64,000 nt of DNA from Streptomyces violaceoruber (GCA_000720805.1 JODI01000049.1:1-64000); one strand, 5' to 3'. Shown: positions 10,139-19,700, counted from the stretch's first letter. The notes: generated by a model not told the origin, from the letters alone. Numbers and translations: made by a program.

Positions 10139-10498
10139 TCAGCCTCCCCAGATGTCATAGAGCCGTACCTCCAGCACCGCCAGCACCACACCGCCCGCGG
10201 CGACCGTCACCGACCCCCACCTGGTGCGCTCCGCCAGCGACATGAACCCAGCCGCCGGTACGCAGGCGAAGGCGCCCAGCAGATACGCCACGAAGATCGT
10301 CGTGCCCTGGTCCGGCTTCTGGCCCCGCGCCAGCTGCACGATCCCGATCACCAGCTGCACCAGCGCCAGCACCGAGACCACGGCCATCCCGATGAAGTGC
10401 CAGTCCTTCGTGGGCTGGTCACGGTAGGCGGCCCAGCCGCACCACGCGGCGAGCAGAAGTGCGGCGACGCCGGTCACGAGCGTCAGGGCATCAAGCAT
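10139..10498 (-). CDS. Small four-helix membrane protein of unknown function
   Basis: A 119-residue protein with hydrophobic segments near residues 3-20, 38-58, 68-88 and 95-112, separated by short polar loops. There is no signal peptide or catalytic motif. The next gene starts essentially at its stop codon, so the two small membrane proteins are probably made together and may interact. It is divergent from the HAD hydrolase gene. I do not recognise a named family. Confidence 0.75.
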   Translation of the reverse strand: MLDALTLVTGVAALLLAAWCGWAAYRDQPTKDWHFIGMAVVSVLALVQLVIGIVQLARGQKPDQGTTIFVAYLLGAFACVPAAGFMSLAERTRWGSVTVAAGGVVLAVLEVRLYDIWGG

Positions 10499-10567
10499 GC
10501 CGTGACCCTATTACGGGCCAAAAGGCCCGGCACGGGCGACCCCGCGGTGGGTCGTAGGGTCGGAGGC

Positions 10568-11218
10568 ATGAAGATCCACGCCCAAGCCCTCCTGTTCGAC
10601 AACGACGGCACCCTCGTCTCCTCCCTCGCGTCCGTGGACCGCTGCTGGACGCAGTGGGCCGCGGAGTACGCAATCACCGTCGAGGACTTCGCCCGTGTCG
10701 AGCTGCACGGGCGGCCGGCCGCGGAGATAGCCGCCGACCTGCTGCCCGCGGACGTCGTCCCGCAGGCCGTCGCGCGGATCGAGAAGCTGGAGGTGGAGGA
10801 CGTACCGAACGGCGGCGTGCACCTACTGCCCGGCACCAGGGCCCTCCTCGACGTGCTGCCGGCCGACCGCTGGGCCGTCGTCACCTCCGCCACCCGGCGC
10901 CTGGCCGAGGCCCGCCTCGACGCCGTCGGCATCCTCCCCAAGACGCTGATCGCCGCCGACGACATCACCCGGGGCAAGCCCGACCCCGAGCCCTATCTGC
11001 TCGCCGCCCGCGAACTGGGCGTCGACCCCGCCCACTGCGTCGTCTTCGAGGACGCCCCGGCCGGACTCCAGGCCGGCCGCGCCGCCGGAATGACCACCGT
11101 GGCCTTGACCACAACCCACCAAGCCCACGAACTCACCGCCGACTTGGTGGTGGAGGACCTGTCGGCCTTGTCCGTCCTGGTCACCGACGCGGGAGTGGAG
11201 ATCTCCCGCCGGGCCTGA
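10568..11218 (+). CDS. HAD-superfamily phosphatase/phosphoglucomutase-like hydrolase
   Basis: A 216-residue soluble HAD subfamily I hydrolase. Motif I is FDNDGTL (residues 9-15; the DxD is DND), motif II is VVTSATR, motif III Lys is in RGKPDPEPYLLAA and motif IV is VFEDAPAGLQAG. The cap between motifs I and II is helical, as in sugar phosphatases and beta-phosphoglucomutases. ATG 10568 has GGAGG one base upstream, an unusually tight spacing. A strong hairpin follows the gene. Substrate not predictable. Confidence 0.9.
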   Translation: MKIHAQALLFDNDGTLVSSLASVDRCWTQWAAEYAITVEDFARVELHGRPAAEIAADLLPADVVPQAVARIEKLEVEDVPNGGVHLLPGTRALLDVLPADRWAVVTSATRRLAEARLDAVGILPKTLIAADDITRGKPDPEPYLLAARELGVDPAHCVVFEDAPAGLQAGRAAGMTTVALTTTHQAHELTADLVVEDLSALSVLVTDAGVEISRRA

Positions 11219-11227
11219 CGGACGTCC

Positions 11228-11254
11228 GCCACTGTCCAGTATGTGGACAGTGGC
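11228..11254 (+). terminator. Hairpin after the HAD gene
   Basis: GCCACTGTCCA (11228-11238) pairs perfectly with 11244-11254 around a 5-base loop, 10 bp after the HAD stop. It probably ends that transcript. It also lies just upstream of the metNIQ leader, so a role as a protein-binding operator is the alternative. Confidence 0.65.
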
Positions 11255-11290
11255 GCTCCGTCAGGACCGTAGGTCTGTTTTACTGATCGC

Positions 11291-11377
11291 ATGACCACGA
11301 CGAGCGACCGCACCCTTGCGACCGAGGCGATCCTGACGCCCGGTGTTCGTTGTATGTGTCGAATGTGCGCTTCCTAG
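11291..11377 (+). CDS. Putative Cys/Met-rich leader peptide of metNIQ
   Basis: A 28-codon ORF beginning with ATG at 11291 and ending in TAG at 11375-11377. The last eight sense codons read Arg-Cys-Met-Cys-Arg-Met-Cys-Ala before a final Ser: three Cys and two Met codons within six positions, where these amino acids are otherwise rare. A TTTACT -10-like box lies 7 bases before the ATG, and no Shine-Dalgarno sequence is seen, so it may be leaderless. It lies 209 bp upstream of the methionine transporter gene metN. Ribosome stalling at these codons could report sulfur amino-acid starvation. Translation is not proven. Confidence 0.55.
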   Translation: MTTTSDRTLATEAILTPGVRCMCRMCAS

Positions 11378-11586
11378 AGGGTCCCCGCACCACCCCTGAG
11401 TTCGCGCCCCGAAGCGAGCCGCCGTGGCCTGTCCGTACGCCCCATCCCGTACGTGACCGACGCGGCCCCCGCGCACATGTTCTCCCCCGGCTCCCGAGCC
11501 ACCGCACGAGAACCGTGCCGCGTTCCGACCGAATGCACCCGCCAGGGCACACCCACGCCCTGCGCACGACAGTGACGGAAACCCAC
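11378..11586 (+). promoter_or_regulatory. metN 5' leader after the leader peptide
   Basis: A 209-base untranslated stretch between the leader ORF and metN. A hairpin CAGGGC (11543-11548)/GCCCTG (11557-11562) stands 13 bases before the weak GACGGA ribosome site, and CGTACG repeats earlier can pair with each other. It has neither the kink-turn nor the core of a SAM-I riboswitch that I can recognise. A translational or transcriptional attenuator coupled to the leader ORF is the working idea. Confidence 0.4.
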
Positions 11587-12630
11587 GTGATCACCACATC
11601 GGGCCTCACCAAGGTCTACCGATCCCGCGGCCGCGAGGTCACCGCCCTCGACGGCGTCGATCTCCACGTCCGCGAAGGCGAGGTGTACGGCGTCATCGGC
11701 CAGTCCGGCGCCGGCAAGTCCTCGCTGATCCGCTGCATCAACCTCCTGGAACGGCCCACCGCCGGGACGGTGACCGTCGCCGGGCAGGACCTCACCGCCC
11801 TGGCCGGGCGCGGACCCCGGGCCGGCCGGGAACTGCGCCGGGCGCGCAACCGTATCGGCATGGTCTTCCAGCACTTCAACCTGCTGTCGACGAGGACCGT
11901 GCAGGACAACGTCGAGCTGCCGCTGGAAATCCTCGGCACGTCGGGGAAGGAGCGTTCCCGCAAGGCGCTGGAACTCCTCGACCTCGTCGGTCTCGCCGAC
12001 AAGGCCAGGGCCTACCCCGCCCAGCTCTCCGGCGGCCAGAAGCAGCGTGTCGGCATCGCCCGCGCCCTCGCCGGCGACCCCAAGGTGCTGCTGTCCGACG
12101 AGGCGACCAGCGCCCTCGACCCGGAGACCACCCGTTCGATCCTCCAGCTGCTGCGCGACCTGAACCGGCAACTCGGTCTGACCGTCCTGCTCATCACCCA
12201 CGAGATGGACGTCGTGAAGTCGATCTGCGACTCGGCCGCCCTGATGGAGAACGGCCGCGTCGTCGAGTCCGGCACGGTCAGCGAACTCCTCGCGACCCCG
12301 GGCTCCGAACTGGCCTCCGCGCTCTTCCCGGTGGACGGCGAGGCCTCCGGGCCCGACCGGACCGTCGTCGACGTCACCTTCCAGGGCGAGGCGGCGACCC
12401 GGCCCGTCATCTCCCAGCTCTCCCGCACCTACAACATCGACATATCGATCCTCGGTGCAGCCATCGACACCGTCGGCGGCCTCCAGGTCGGCCGGATGCG
12501 GATCGAACTCCCCGGCGGCTACGAGGAGAACGTCGTGTCGATCGGCTTCCTGCGCGAACAGGGCCTGCAGATCGACGTACTCGGCGCGGCGGGCCAGGAG
12601 TCCCCGCTGGTGAAGGAAGGTGCCAAGTGA
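11587..12630 (+). CDS. metN: Methionine ABC transporter, ATP-binding protein
   Basis: The cytoplasmic ATPase of the high-affinity methionine importer, 347 residues. Walker A GQSGAGKSS starts at residue 38, the ABC signature is LSGGQKQR, and Walker B is VLLSDEATSALD. The C-terminal ~80 residues (TRPVISQLSRTYNIDISILGA) form the NIL domain, which in the E. coli protein binds methionine and inhibits transport. GTG 11587 is the likely start; an in-frame GTG at 11572 is possible. It overlaps metI by 4 bases and is preceded by the Cys/Met leader ORF. Confidence 0.94.
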   Translation: MITTSGLTKVYRSRGREVTALDGVDLHVREGEVYGVIGQSGAGKSSLIRCINLLERPTAGTVTVAGQDLTALAGRGPRAGRELRRARNRIGMVFQHFNLLSTRTVQDNVELPLEILGTSGKERSRKALELLDLVGLADKARAYPAQLSGGQKQRVGIARALAGDPKVLLSDEATSALDPETTRSILQLLRDLNRQLGLTVLLITHEMDVVKSICDSAALMENGRVVESGTVSELLATPGSELASALFPVDGEASGPDRTVVDVTFQGEAATRPVISQLSRTYNIDISILGAAIDTVGGLQVGRMRIELPGGYEENVVSIGFLREQGLQIDVLGAAGQESPLVKEGAK

Positions 12631-13364
12631 CCTGGACGGAGATGCGGCCCCTTCTCGGGCAGGCGTGTTGGGACACCCTCTACATGGTCGGCTGGTCCAC
12701 GCTGATCGCCGTCGTGGGCGGGCTTCCGCTCGGCGTCCTGCTCGTCCTCACGGACCGGGGCGGACTGCTCCAGAACCTCGTCGCGAACAAGGTCATCGGC
12801 CAGGTCGTGAACATCGCCCGCTCGATGCCGTTCATCATCCTGATGGTCGCGCTGATGAACTTCACCCGTTCCCTCACCGGGACGACCATCGGTCGCGAGG
12901 CCGCCATCGTGCCGCTCGCGATCGGCGCGATCCCGTTCTTCGCCCGCCTGGTCGAGACGGCTGTCCGCGAAGTGGACGGCGGCCTGGTCGAGGCCGTGCA
13001 GGCGATGGGCGGCAACACCTGGACGGTCGTGCGCAAGGTGCTCGTACCGGAGTCCCTGCCGTCCCTCGTCTCCAGCACCACGACCACGATCGTCGCCCTC
13101 ATCGGCTACTCCGCGATGGCCGGCACGGTCGGCGCCGGCGGCCTCGGCGACATCGCCATCCGCTACGGCTACCAGCGCTTCGAGACCGACCTGATGTGGA
13201 TCACCGTGGCGATCCTCGCGGTCGTCATCTCGGTCATCCAGTTCGCCGGCGACTACGCGGCCCGCTCCCTGTACCGCCGGGGCGGCCGCTCCGGGTCCGC
13301 GCCGAAGCTGCGCCTGCTGAAGGCGAAGGAGCCGGCCGCGGCCGACATCAGCAAGGTCGCCTGA
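12627..13364 (+). CDS. metI: Methionine ABC transporter, permease
   Basis: A 245-residue inner-membrane permease with about five hydrophobic segments. The EAA loop that docks onto MetN appears as GLVEAVQAMGGNTWTVVRKVLVPESLPSLVS (about residues 118-148). It starts inside the metN stop (GTGA overlap), so translation is coupled, and metQ follows after 66 bp. The C-terminal ~30 residues are charged and cytoplasmic. Length and order match MetI of other bacteria. Confidence 0.94.
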   Translation: MTWTEMRPLLGQACWDTLYMVGWSTLIAVVGGLPLGVLLVLTDRGGLLQNLVANKVIGQVVNIARSMPFIILMVALMNFTRSLTGTTIGREAAIVPLAIGAIPFFARLVETAVREVDGGLVEAVQAMGGNTWTVVRKVLVPESLPSLVSSTTTTIVALIGYSAMAGTVGAGGLGDIAIRYGYQRFETDLMWITVAILAVVISVIQFAGDYAARSLYRRGGRSGSAPKLRLLKAKEPAAADISKVA

Positions 13365-13430
13365 CCCCTCTCCCAGACTCCCCGCACACCCATCGCGGGG
13401 CCGCTCCACTGATACGGAAAGGCACTTTTC

Positions 13431-14258
13431 GTGCGTCACACCGCCAAGATCACCACCGCCGTCCTCGCCGCCGGAGCCCTCACCCTCGGGCTCACCGCGT
13501 GCGGCTCGGACAAGGACTCCGGCTCGGACGCCGACGGACCGCTGGTCGTCGCCGCGAGCCCGACCCCGCACGCCGAGATCCTCGGCTACGTCAAGGACCA
13601 CCTGGCGAAGAAGGCGGGACTCGACCTGGAAGTCAAGGAGTTCACCGACTACGTCACGCCGAACACGGCGACGGAGGACGGCTCCGTGGGCGCCAACTAC
13701 TTCCAGAACCAGCCCTACCTCGACGACTTCAACAAGAAGAACGGCACCCACATCGTGCCCGTCGTCACGGTCCACCTGGAGCCCCTCGGCCTCTACTCCC
13801 ACAAGGTCAAGAACGCCGACGACCTCAAGAGCGGCGCCACCGTCGCCGTCCCGAACGACAGCGTGAACGAGGCGCGGGCACTGAAGCTCCTCGCCGCCCA
13901 CAAGATCATCACGCTCAAGGGCGGCGTGGGCAACGACGCGACCCCCTCCGACATCGCGAAGAACCCGAAGAACCTCAGGTTCAAGGAGCTGGAGGCGGCC
14001 CAGACCCCGCGCTCCCTGGACGACGTGGACGCCGCGGTCGTCAACGGCAACTACGCCATCGAGGCCGACCTCAAGCCCGCCAAGGACGCCCTCGTGCTGG
14101 AATCCGCGAAGAACAACCCGTACGGCAACTTCCTCGCCGTCAAGGAGGGCGAACAGGACGACCCGCGGGTGAAGAAGCTGGCCCGGCTCCTCACCTCCGC
14201 CGAGGTCAGGAAGTTCATCCAGGACAGGTACGACGGCTCCGTCATCGCGTCCTTCTGA
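13431..14258 (+). CDS. metQ: Methionine-binding lipoprotein
   Basis: The substrate-binding component of the methionine importer, 275 residues. A signal peptide ends in the lipobox LTAC (Cys24), so it is anchored to the outer face of the membrane as a lipoprotein. The NlpA/MetQ fold is indicated by VVAASPTPHAEIL at the start of the mature protein, GANYFQNQPYLDDF, and IVPVVTVHLEPLGLYSHK. The start is GTG with GGAAAGG upstream. A strong hairpin follows. It may also take methionine derivatives, as MetQ proteins elsewhere do. Confidence 0.94.
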   Translation: MRHTAKITTAVLAAGALTLGLTACGSDKDSGSDADGPLVVAASPTPHAEILGYVKDHLAKKAGLDLEVKEFTDYVTPNTATEDGSVGANYFQNQPYLDDFNKKNGTHIVPVVTVHLEPLGLYSHKVKNADDLKSGATVAVPNDSVNEARALKLLAAHKIITLKGGVGNDATPSDIAKNPKNLRFKELEAAQTPRSLDDVDAAVVNGNYAIEADLKPAKDALVLESAKNNPYGNFLAVKEGEQDDPRVKKLARLLTSAEVRKFIQDRYDGSVIASF

Positions 14259-14312
14259 TCCCCGCCGCCTCCCGCCGGCCCCGGCCGACGGCGCGTATAC
14301 GGCGTATCACCA

Positions 14313-14356
14313 CGCACGGGGTCCATCCGATGACCAAGGGTGGACCCCGTCGTGCG
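14313..14356 (+). terminator. Terminator after metQ
   Basis: CGCACGGGGTCCA (14313-14325) pairs with TGGACCCC...CGTGCG (14341-14356), with a 3-base bulge and a 15-base loop, closing the metNIQ operon. Confidence 0.75.
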
Positions 14357-14427
14357 GTTGGGCGCTCACATGCTGCATGCTGGCAGTTCAGCAGGCTGAA
14401 GGTTTCCCCACGGTTACGGAGCGGCGC

Positions 14428-15066
14428 ATGACGAGCACCTTCCCCAACATCTCCATCAGCACGGAGCGGTTGGTGCTGCGTCCCCTCGACGAGGACGACG
14501 TGCCCGCGCTGGCCGAGATGATGAACGACGAGCAGGTCGGTGCCTGGACCGACGTCCCGCAGCCCTTCACCGAGGACGCCGCCCGCAACCTGATCACCCA
14601 GTACGCGCCCGCCCAACGCGAGTCGGGCCGCGGCCTCGCCCTCGCGGTCACCGAGTTCCTCACCCAACGACTCGTCGGCGTCGTCCAACTCGGCAGGACC
14701 AACTGGCACATCCGCTCCACCGAACTGTCGTACGTCATCGCCCCCTGGGCCCGCGGCGAGGGCTACGCCTCCGAGGCGGCCCTGGCCACCGCCCAGTGGC
14801 TGCTGGGCGACCAGAAGTTCGAGCGCGTCGAGCTGCGCACGGCGGCCGACAACACCGCCTCCCAGCAGGTCGCCCAGAAGATCGGCTGCATCAGCGAGGG
14901 CGTCCTGCGCAATGCCTGCATAGCGCACGTCCGCGCGGAGGACGGCACCTGGAGCGACGTCCGCACCGACTTCATCGTGTGGAGCCTCCTCCCGGAGGAC
15001 CTGGACGGAGCGGGCGAGCAGCTGGCCGACTCCCGCGGATTCACCTCCTTCTCCGACTGGAACTGA
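14428..15066 (+). CDS. RimJ/RimL-type GNAT acetyltransferase
   Basis: A 212-residue acetyltransferase. ISTERLVLRPLDEDDVPALAEMMND is the typical N-terminus of the RimJ/RimL group, and YVIAPWARGEGYASEAALATAQWLLG carries the acetyl-CoA loop (RGEGYA). FERVELRTAADNTASQQVAQKIG follows as in ribosomal-protein and small-molecule acetylators. ATG 14428 is preferred over an earlier in-frame start because ACGGAG lies upstream at 14416-14421. Substrate unknown. It stands alone between metQ and cobL. Confidence 0.88.
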   Translation: MTSTFPNISISTERLVLRPLDEDDVPALAEMMNDEQVGAWTDVPQPFTEDAARNLITQYAPAQRESGRGLALAVTEFLTQRLVGVVQLGRTNWHIRSTELSYVIAPWARGEGYASEAALATAQWLLGDQKFERVELRTAADNTASQQVAQKIGCISEGVLRNACIAHVRAEDGTWSDVRTDFIVWSLLPEDLDGAGEQLADSRGFTSFSDWN

Positions 15067-15171
15067 ACCGGCTGCCACGACCCGGCCGCCTCCACCAGGT
15101 ACCCTCACGGAGCCCGCACCCCCGGGTGCTGCCCTGACAACCTGCGCAAACCCCCTGGAGACTGAGAGACG

Positions 15172-16389
15172 ATGGCCGACCGGGTCACGGTGATCGGCTG
15201 GGACGGCTCGCCGCTGACCGCCGCGGCACGCTCCGCTCTGGGCGCCGCCACCCTCGTGGCCGGAGCCGCCCACCACCTGGCGCTCCCCGAGGTGCCGGCC
15301 CGCGCCGAACGCATCCGCCTCGGCAGTGTCGCCCTCGCCGCCCGCCGCATCGCAGGCCACCGCGGCACCGCGGTCGTCCTCGCCGACGGCGACCCCGGCT
15401 TCTTCGGCGTCGTACGCACCCTGCGCGCACCCGAGTTCGGCCTCGAGGTCGAAGTCGTCCCCGCCGTCTCCTCCGTCGCCGCGGCCTTCGCCCGGGCCGG
15501 TATGCCCTGGGACGACGCCCAGGTGGTCGTCGCACACCGACGCACCCTGCGACGCGCCGTGAACGTGTGCCGCGCCCACACCAAGGTCGCCGTCCTCACC
15601 TCGCCCGGCGCCGGTCCCGCCGAACTCGGCCTCCTCATGGAGGGCGTCCACCGCACCTTCGTCATCTGCGAGGAACTCGGCACCGAACACGAGCAGGTCA
15701 CCGTCGTCACCTCCGACAAGGCGGCCGACCACACCTGGCGCGACCCCAACGTCGTCATCGTCATCGGCGGTCCCGCTGGTGCGGGGGCCGGGGAGAGCGG
15801 CGGCTGGATCTTCGGACGCGACCCGGGCACCGGACCGCGCGGCTGGGCCCTGCCGGCCGAGGCGTACGGTGGTGACCTCGGCGAAGGAGAGGCGGAACTG
15901 CTCCGCGCGGCCCAACTCGCCCGCCTGGGACCGCGCGTCGGCGACCTCGTGTGGGACATCGGCTGCGGAAGCGGCGCCTTCGCCGTGGAGGCCGCCCGGG
16001 CCGGCGCCGCCGTCATCGCCGTCGACCGGGAACTTTCGGCGTGCGTCCGCACCGAGGCCGCCGCACGTGGCTTCGGGGTCCAGCTGCAGGTCATCGGCGG
16101 CACCGCCCCGCACGTCCTGGAGGACCTGCCCGAACCGGACGTGGTCCGCGTCGGCGGCGGGGGAGCGGCCGTCGTCTCGGCGGTGGCGGACCGCCGCCCG
16201 CAGCGCATCGTCACCCACGCGGCGACCCGCGACGTGGCCGAACGCGTCGGCCGTGACCTGACCGAGCACGGCTACCAGGTCGAGTGCGCACTCGTTCAGT
16301 CCGTCGAACTCGACACCCGGGCCTGGACGGAGACCGAGCGAAGCGTCGCGTTCCTGCTCAGCGGCCTGCTGCCGGACCGTACGGCCTGA
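15172..16389 (+). CDS. cobL: Precorrin-6Y C5,15-methyltransferase (decarboxylating), CbiE-CbiT fusion
   Basis: A bifunctional cobalamin-synthesis enzyme that methylates the corrin ring at C-5 and C-15 and decarboxylates the C-12 acetate side chain, using SAM. Residues 1-200 form the CbiE (tetrapyrrole methylase) half, with ADGDPGFFGVVRTL at about 70-83. Residues 215-405 form the CbiT half, with the SAM loop VWDIGCGSGAFAVEAA starting at residue 260. The fused 405-residue length is usual for CobL. It precedes the BluB-CobT fusion and the SUMT gene, forming a small corrinoid cluster on one strand. Confidence 0.93.
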   Translation: MADRVTVIGWDGSPLTAAARSALGAATLVAGAAHHLALPEVPARAERIRLGSVALAARRIAGHRGTAVVLADGDPGFFGVVRTLRAPEFGLEVEVVPAVSSVAAAFARAGMPWDDAQVVVAHRRTLRRAVNVCRAHTKVAVLTSPGAGPAELGLLMEGVHRTFVICEELGTEHEQVTVVTSDKAADHTWRDPNVVIVIGGPAGAGAGESGGWIFGRDPGTGPRGWALPAEAYGGDLGEGEAELLRAAQLARLGPRVGDLVWDIGCGSGAFAVEAARAGAAVIAVDRELSACVRTEAAARGFGVQLQVIGGTAPHVLEDLPEPDVVRVGGGGAAVVSAVADRRPQRIVTHAATRDVAERVGRDLTEHGYQVECALVQSVELDTRAWTETERSVAFLLSGLLPDRTA

Positions 16390-16432
16390 CCGCCGTTCCG
16401 TCCCGGATGCTGTCCCCGTGATCCTGTTGTCG

Positions 16433-16450
16433 TACCGCGCGCGGTAGGCT
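16433..16450 (+). promoter_or_regulatory. Palindrome and -10 box upstream of the cobT fusion
   Basis: TACCGCGCGCGGTA (16433-16446) is a perfect 14-bp palindrome directly abutting a TAGGCT -10-like box (16445-16450). A TGTACCGCA sequence (16460-16468) repeats part of it. Transcription from here would give a leader of about 310 nt before the ATG at 16768. The palindrome is placed where a repressor would block RNA polymerase. Confidence 0.5.
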
Positions 16451-16512
16451 GGCCGATCGTTGTACCGCACTCGGACACCCGGCGCTTCGTAGGCCAATGT
16501 CCGGAAAACGCG

Positions 16513-16679
16513 CCCCTTTTGGGGTGGGTGTGGTACGGCAGAACCGGAGGACGCGCAACGTGGCGCAGTCCACAGCGGGCCGTCGCGGATCAAGCTGTCG
16601 CGACGGAGCAACGGCCGCGACAATGCCAGTTAATGGCTTTGTCGTCTTTTGGCGACGGGTCGTTCGTGCCGCTGGGCAC
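16513..16679 (+). ncRNA. Structured, attenuator-like 5' leader of the cobT fusion gene
   Basis: Five stem-loops can be drawn in 167 bases: CCCC-TTTT-GGGG (16513-16524); CCGTCGCG (16580-16587) with 16599-16606; GACAATGCCA (16619-16628) with 16634-16643, one mismatch; GTCG/CGAC with 16641-16655; GTGCC/GGCAC (16666-16679). The third stem is followed by GTCTTTT, like an intrinsic terminator, and shares bases with the fourth, so alternative folds are possible. I looked for the B12-box of a cobalamin riboswitch and did not find it. The 378-bp gap 16390-16767 holds no supported ORF. Confidence 0.45.
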
Positions 16680-16767
16680 GCACGCTCGTTCTTCACTGCG
16701 GGGCGGTCGGTGCGCCGTTCCGGGTGAACCGGCCGTAGAAGCACTAACCGATGGGCGAGGGGAACGC

Positions 16768-19700
16768 ATGACCGACACCGGCCAGATCCCGGCCGAGGGG
16801 CTGCCGGAGAACGCAGGCATGGTGGATCAGCCGGGCGCCCCCGCGCACGGTGCGTACACCTACCTCTCCGAGACCACCGCCGAGGACGAAGACCTGTTGC
16901 TGCTGCCGGGCGCCCAGGGCGCGTGGGGCAACGAGGTCCCGCCGCCCGCGCCGGAGCCCGTCGTCGAGGCCGTGCACGAGCCCGGCCCGCACGAGATCTC
17001 GGGCCGCGACAGCGGCTCCGTCGACCTCAGCGCCGTCCGCCTCCCCAACCCTCCGGTCCAGCCCACCATGCCCAACCCGCCCCGCCGCCCCCTCCACCTC
17101 GGGCCGCCCATCCCCGACACCTCCGCGAGCCCGGTCCGTTCCCTCGCCGACCGTGGCGCGGTCGGCGCGCCCGTCCGGCACTCCGGCCCGCCCACGACGG
17201 ACCCCGAGTACCTCGATGTCCCGCAACCGCGCGAGCTGTCCCCGCAGGGCGCGACGCCGTGGGGTGCGCCGGCGGTGGTGCAGACCGGGGTTCAGGGTGT
17301 GGCGCAGGGCGCGGCGCAGGCGCCGGTGAGCGCGCAGGCCACGGCCGCTGAAACGGTTGCTCCGGTGGACGGTCAGGCGGTGGACGGTCAGGCGGTGGAG
17401 GGCCAGCCGGCGGGGAGTCGGCCCGCCGAGCCGACGGATCCCGCACGGACGACCGCGGAAGCGGTCGACGCCGCGGCTCCGCAGGACGCGGAGACGGCGG
17501 CGGTACCGCCGTCGGCGGATCCCGGTGTCGGGCCGCAGCCGATGGAATCCGGCCTCGCGCCGCAACCGCAGCCCGAGCCGCAGTCCGCGGACGCGGGTCT
17601 CGCGGCGCCGGGTCACGAGGCGGCGCCGGACGCGCGGGCTCCGCAGGGGAGCGAGGCGCCGGTCGGCGACGCCGCCGAGCCGGATCCCGCGTCGGCGCAG
17701 AGGTGGGATGCCGGCCAGTCGACGGAGGGTGCCTACGCCCCGGACGCGGTCGCGCAGCCGACAGAGGGGGCCGAGGTCCCGGATACCGGGCAGACGCCGG
17801 ATGGTGCGTACGCCCCGGATGGCGGTCAGTTGCCGGTGGGCGCTCCTGTCGTGGACGCCGGACAACCGTCGGAGAGCACTCAGGTCGCGGATGCCGGGCA
17901 CCTCGCGGCGGACGCGCACGGTGAGGATGCCGGTCAGCTGCCGACGGCCGCTCCTGTTCCCGACTCCGGTCAGCCTTCGGAGGGCGCCCCGGCTTCGGGA
18001 GGCGCCCCCGCTTCGGACGACGAGCGGCTTTCGGACGCGGTGCCTGTTTCCGACGCCGCCCAGAACGTGACGGCGACCGAGCCCGTGTCGGACGTCGCCC
18101 CCGGCCCGGACCCCGAGCCCGGCGCGGTGGCGGCCGTGAGCGACGATCAGACACCCGTGGCCGAGGCCGCCGCCGACACCGGCGAGGTTCCGGCGACGCC
18201 CGCTGTGCCGCACTCCGGTCAGGATGAGGCGGGTGCGGTTGGTCCGGGTGACCTCGCTCCGGGTGGCGATGACGGTGTGTCAGGCCCTGCGGCCGCGGAC
18301 GCCGGTGAGCTTGCGGCAGGCGCCGAGGCGCCGGACGCCGACGGGTTGCCGGAAGCTGCCGAGGCCCCGGACGCCGGTCAGCTTCCCGAAGGCGTCCCGG
18401 TCGAGGACGCCGGGCAGGGAGTCGAAAGCGTGGCCGTCGCCGAGCCGGCGCCCGCGACGGACGTCGCCCCCGCTTCCGCGGCGGCCCCTTCCGGTATCGC
18501 GTCGACGCCCGAGGCCGGCACCCCCGAGCCCGCGACCCAAGGCCACGGCTCAGCCCTGACCGCCGGACAACTTCCCGAAACGGACGCCGTGCAGGCGCCC
18601 GGCACCGACTCGGCCCGGGTCGCCCACGCCACCCCGGTCGCCCACTCCACCTCGGTCACCCATCCCACCCCGGACGCCGTGACCTCCCCGGCCACCGGGC
18701 AGATTCCGCTGGCTGCCCCCACCCCGGGCCACGCCGCTGTTGCCGCTGACGCACCGCAGTCCCCCGAAGCCGTGCCCTTCCCGGCCGCTCCGGACGCCAC
18801 GCGCGACGCCCAGTTCACGAACGGCGCCCCCGCCCCCCTCCCGGACACCGAAGACACCGCCGCCGCGATGCCTCACGCCCCGTCCCCGCAGCAGGCGATG
18901 CCCGAGCACGCCGTACCGCACACCGGCCAGGCACCCACCGCTGGGGACGTCCACCAGGTCCAGGGCCCGCAACTCGCCCCCGCCCGGTCCACCACGCCCG
19001 CCGCCGAGCAGTCCCCGGCACAGGCCCCGGACGCGGAGTACGCGCCGGCGCCCCCGCACGCCCTTACCCTCCCCCCGGAGGACCAGTCGGCCCCGGAACC
19101 CGTCACCGCCGTCCCCGCCCCCGGCGACGGTGACCCCGGACTCACACAGCACGCGGAGGACCTGGCCACCCGGGCCGCCGACCAGGAAGACCAGCGCGAC
19201 CCGCGCGACCCGGAAGAAGAGAGCACGGCCGCAGTGGAAGACGTACGACCGTCCACCGGCCCGGCCGCGCCCGCCTACGACGAAGCCGAGCGCGAGGCCG
19301 TCCTCAAGGTCATGCGTGAACGCAGAGACATCCGCAACGGTTTCCGCAGCGACCCCATCCCGCACGAGGTGCTGCTCCGGGTCCTGGAGGCGGCCCACAC
19401 CGCGCCCTCCGTGGGTCACTCGCAGCCGTGGGACTTCGTCGTCATCCGCTCCGCGGACACCCGCCGCTCGATGCACGAACTGGCGATGCGTCAGCGCGAC
19501 GCGTACGCCAAGTCCCTTCCCAAGGGCCGGGCGAAGCAGTTCAAGGAACTGAAGATCGAGGCGATCCTCGACACCCCGGTGAACATCGTCGTCACCGCCG
19601 ACCCGACCCGCGGTGGCCGCCACACCCTCGGCCGGCACACCCAGCCGCAGATGGCCCCGTACTCCGCCGCCCTCGCGGTCGAGAACCTCTGGCTCGCCGC

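Noticed and set aside
11255-11586. SAM-I (S-box) riboswitch before metN
   Set aside because: No kink-turn motif or S-box core was seen; the Cys/Met leader ORF is the better candidate.
16390-16767. Cobalamin riboswitch before the cobT fusion
   Set aside because: The conserved B12-box and core sequences could not be found, although the leader is structured.
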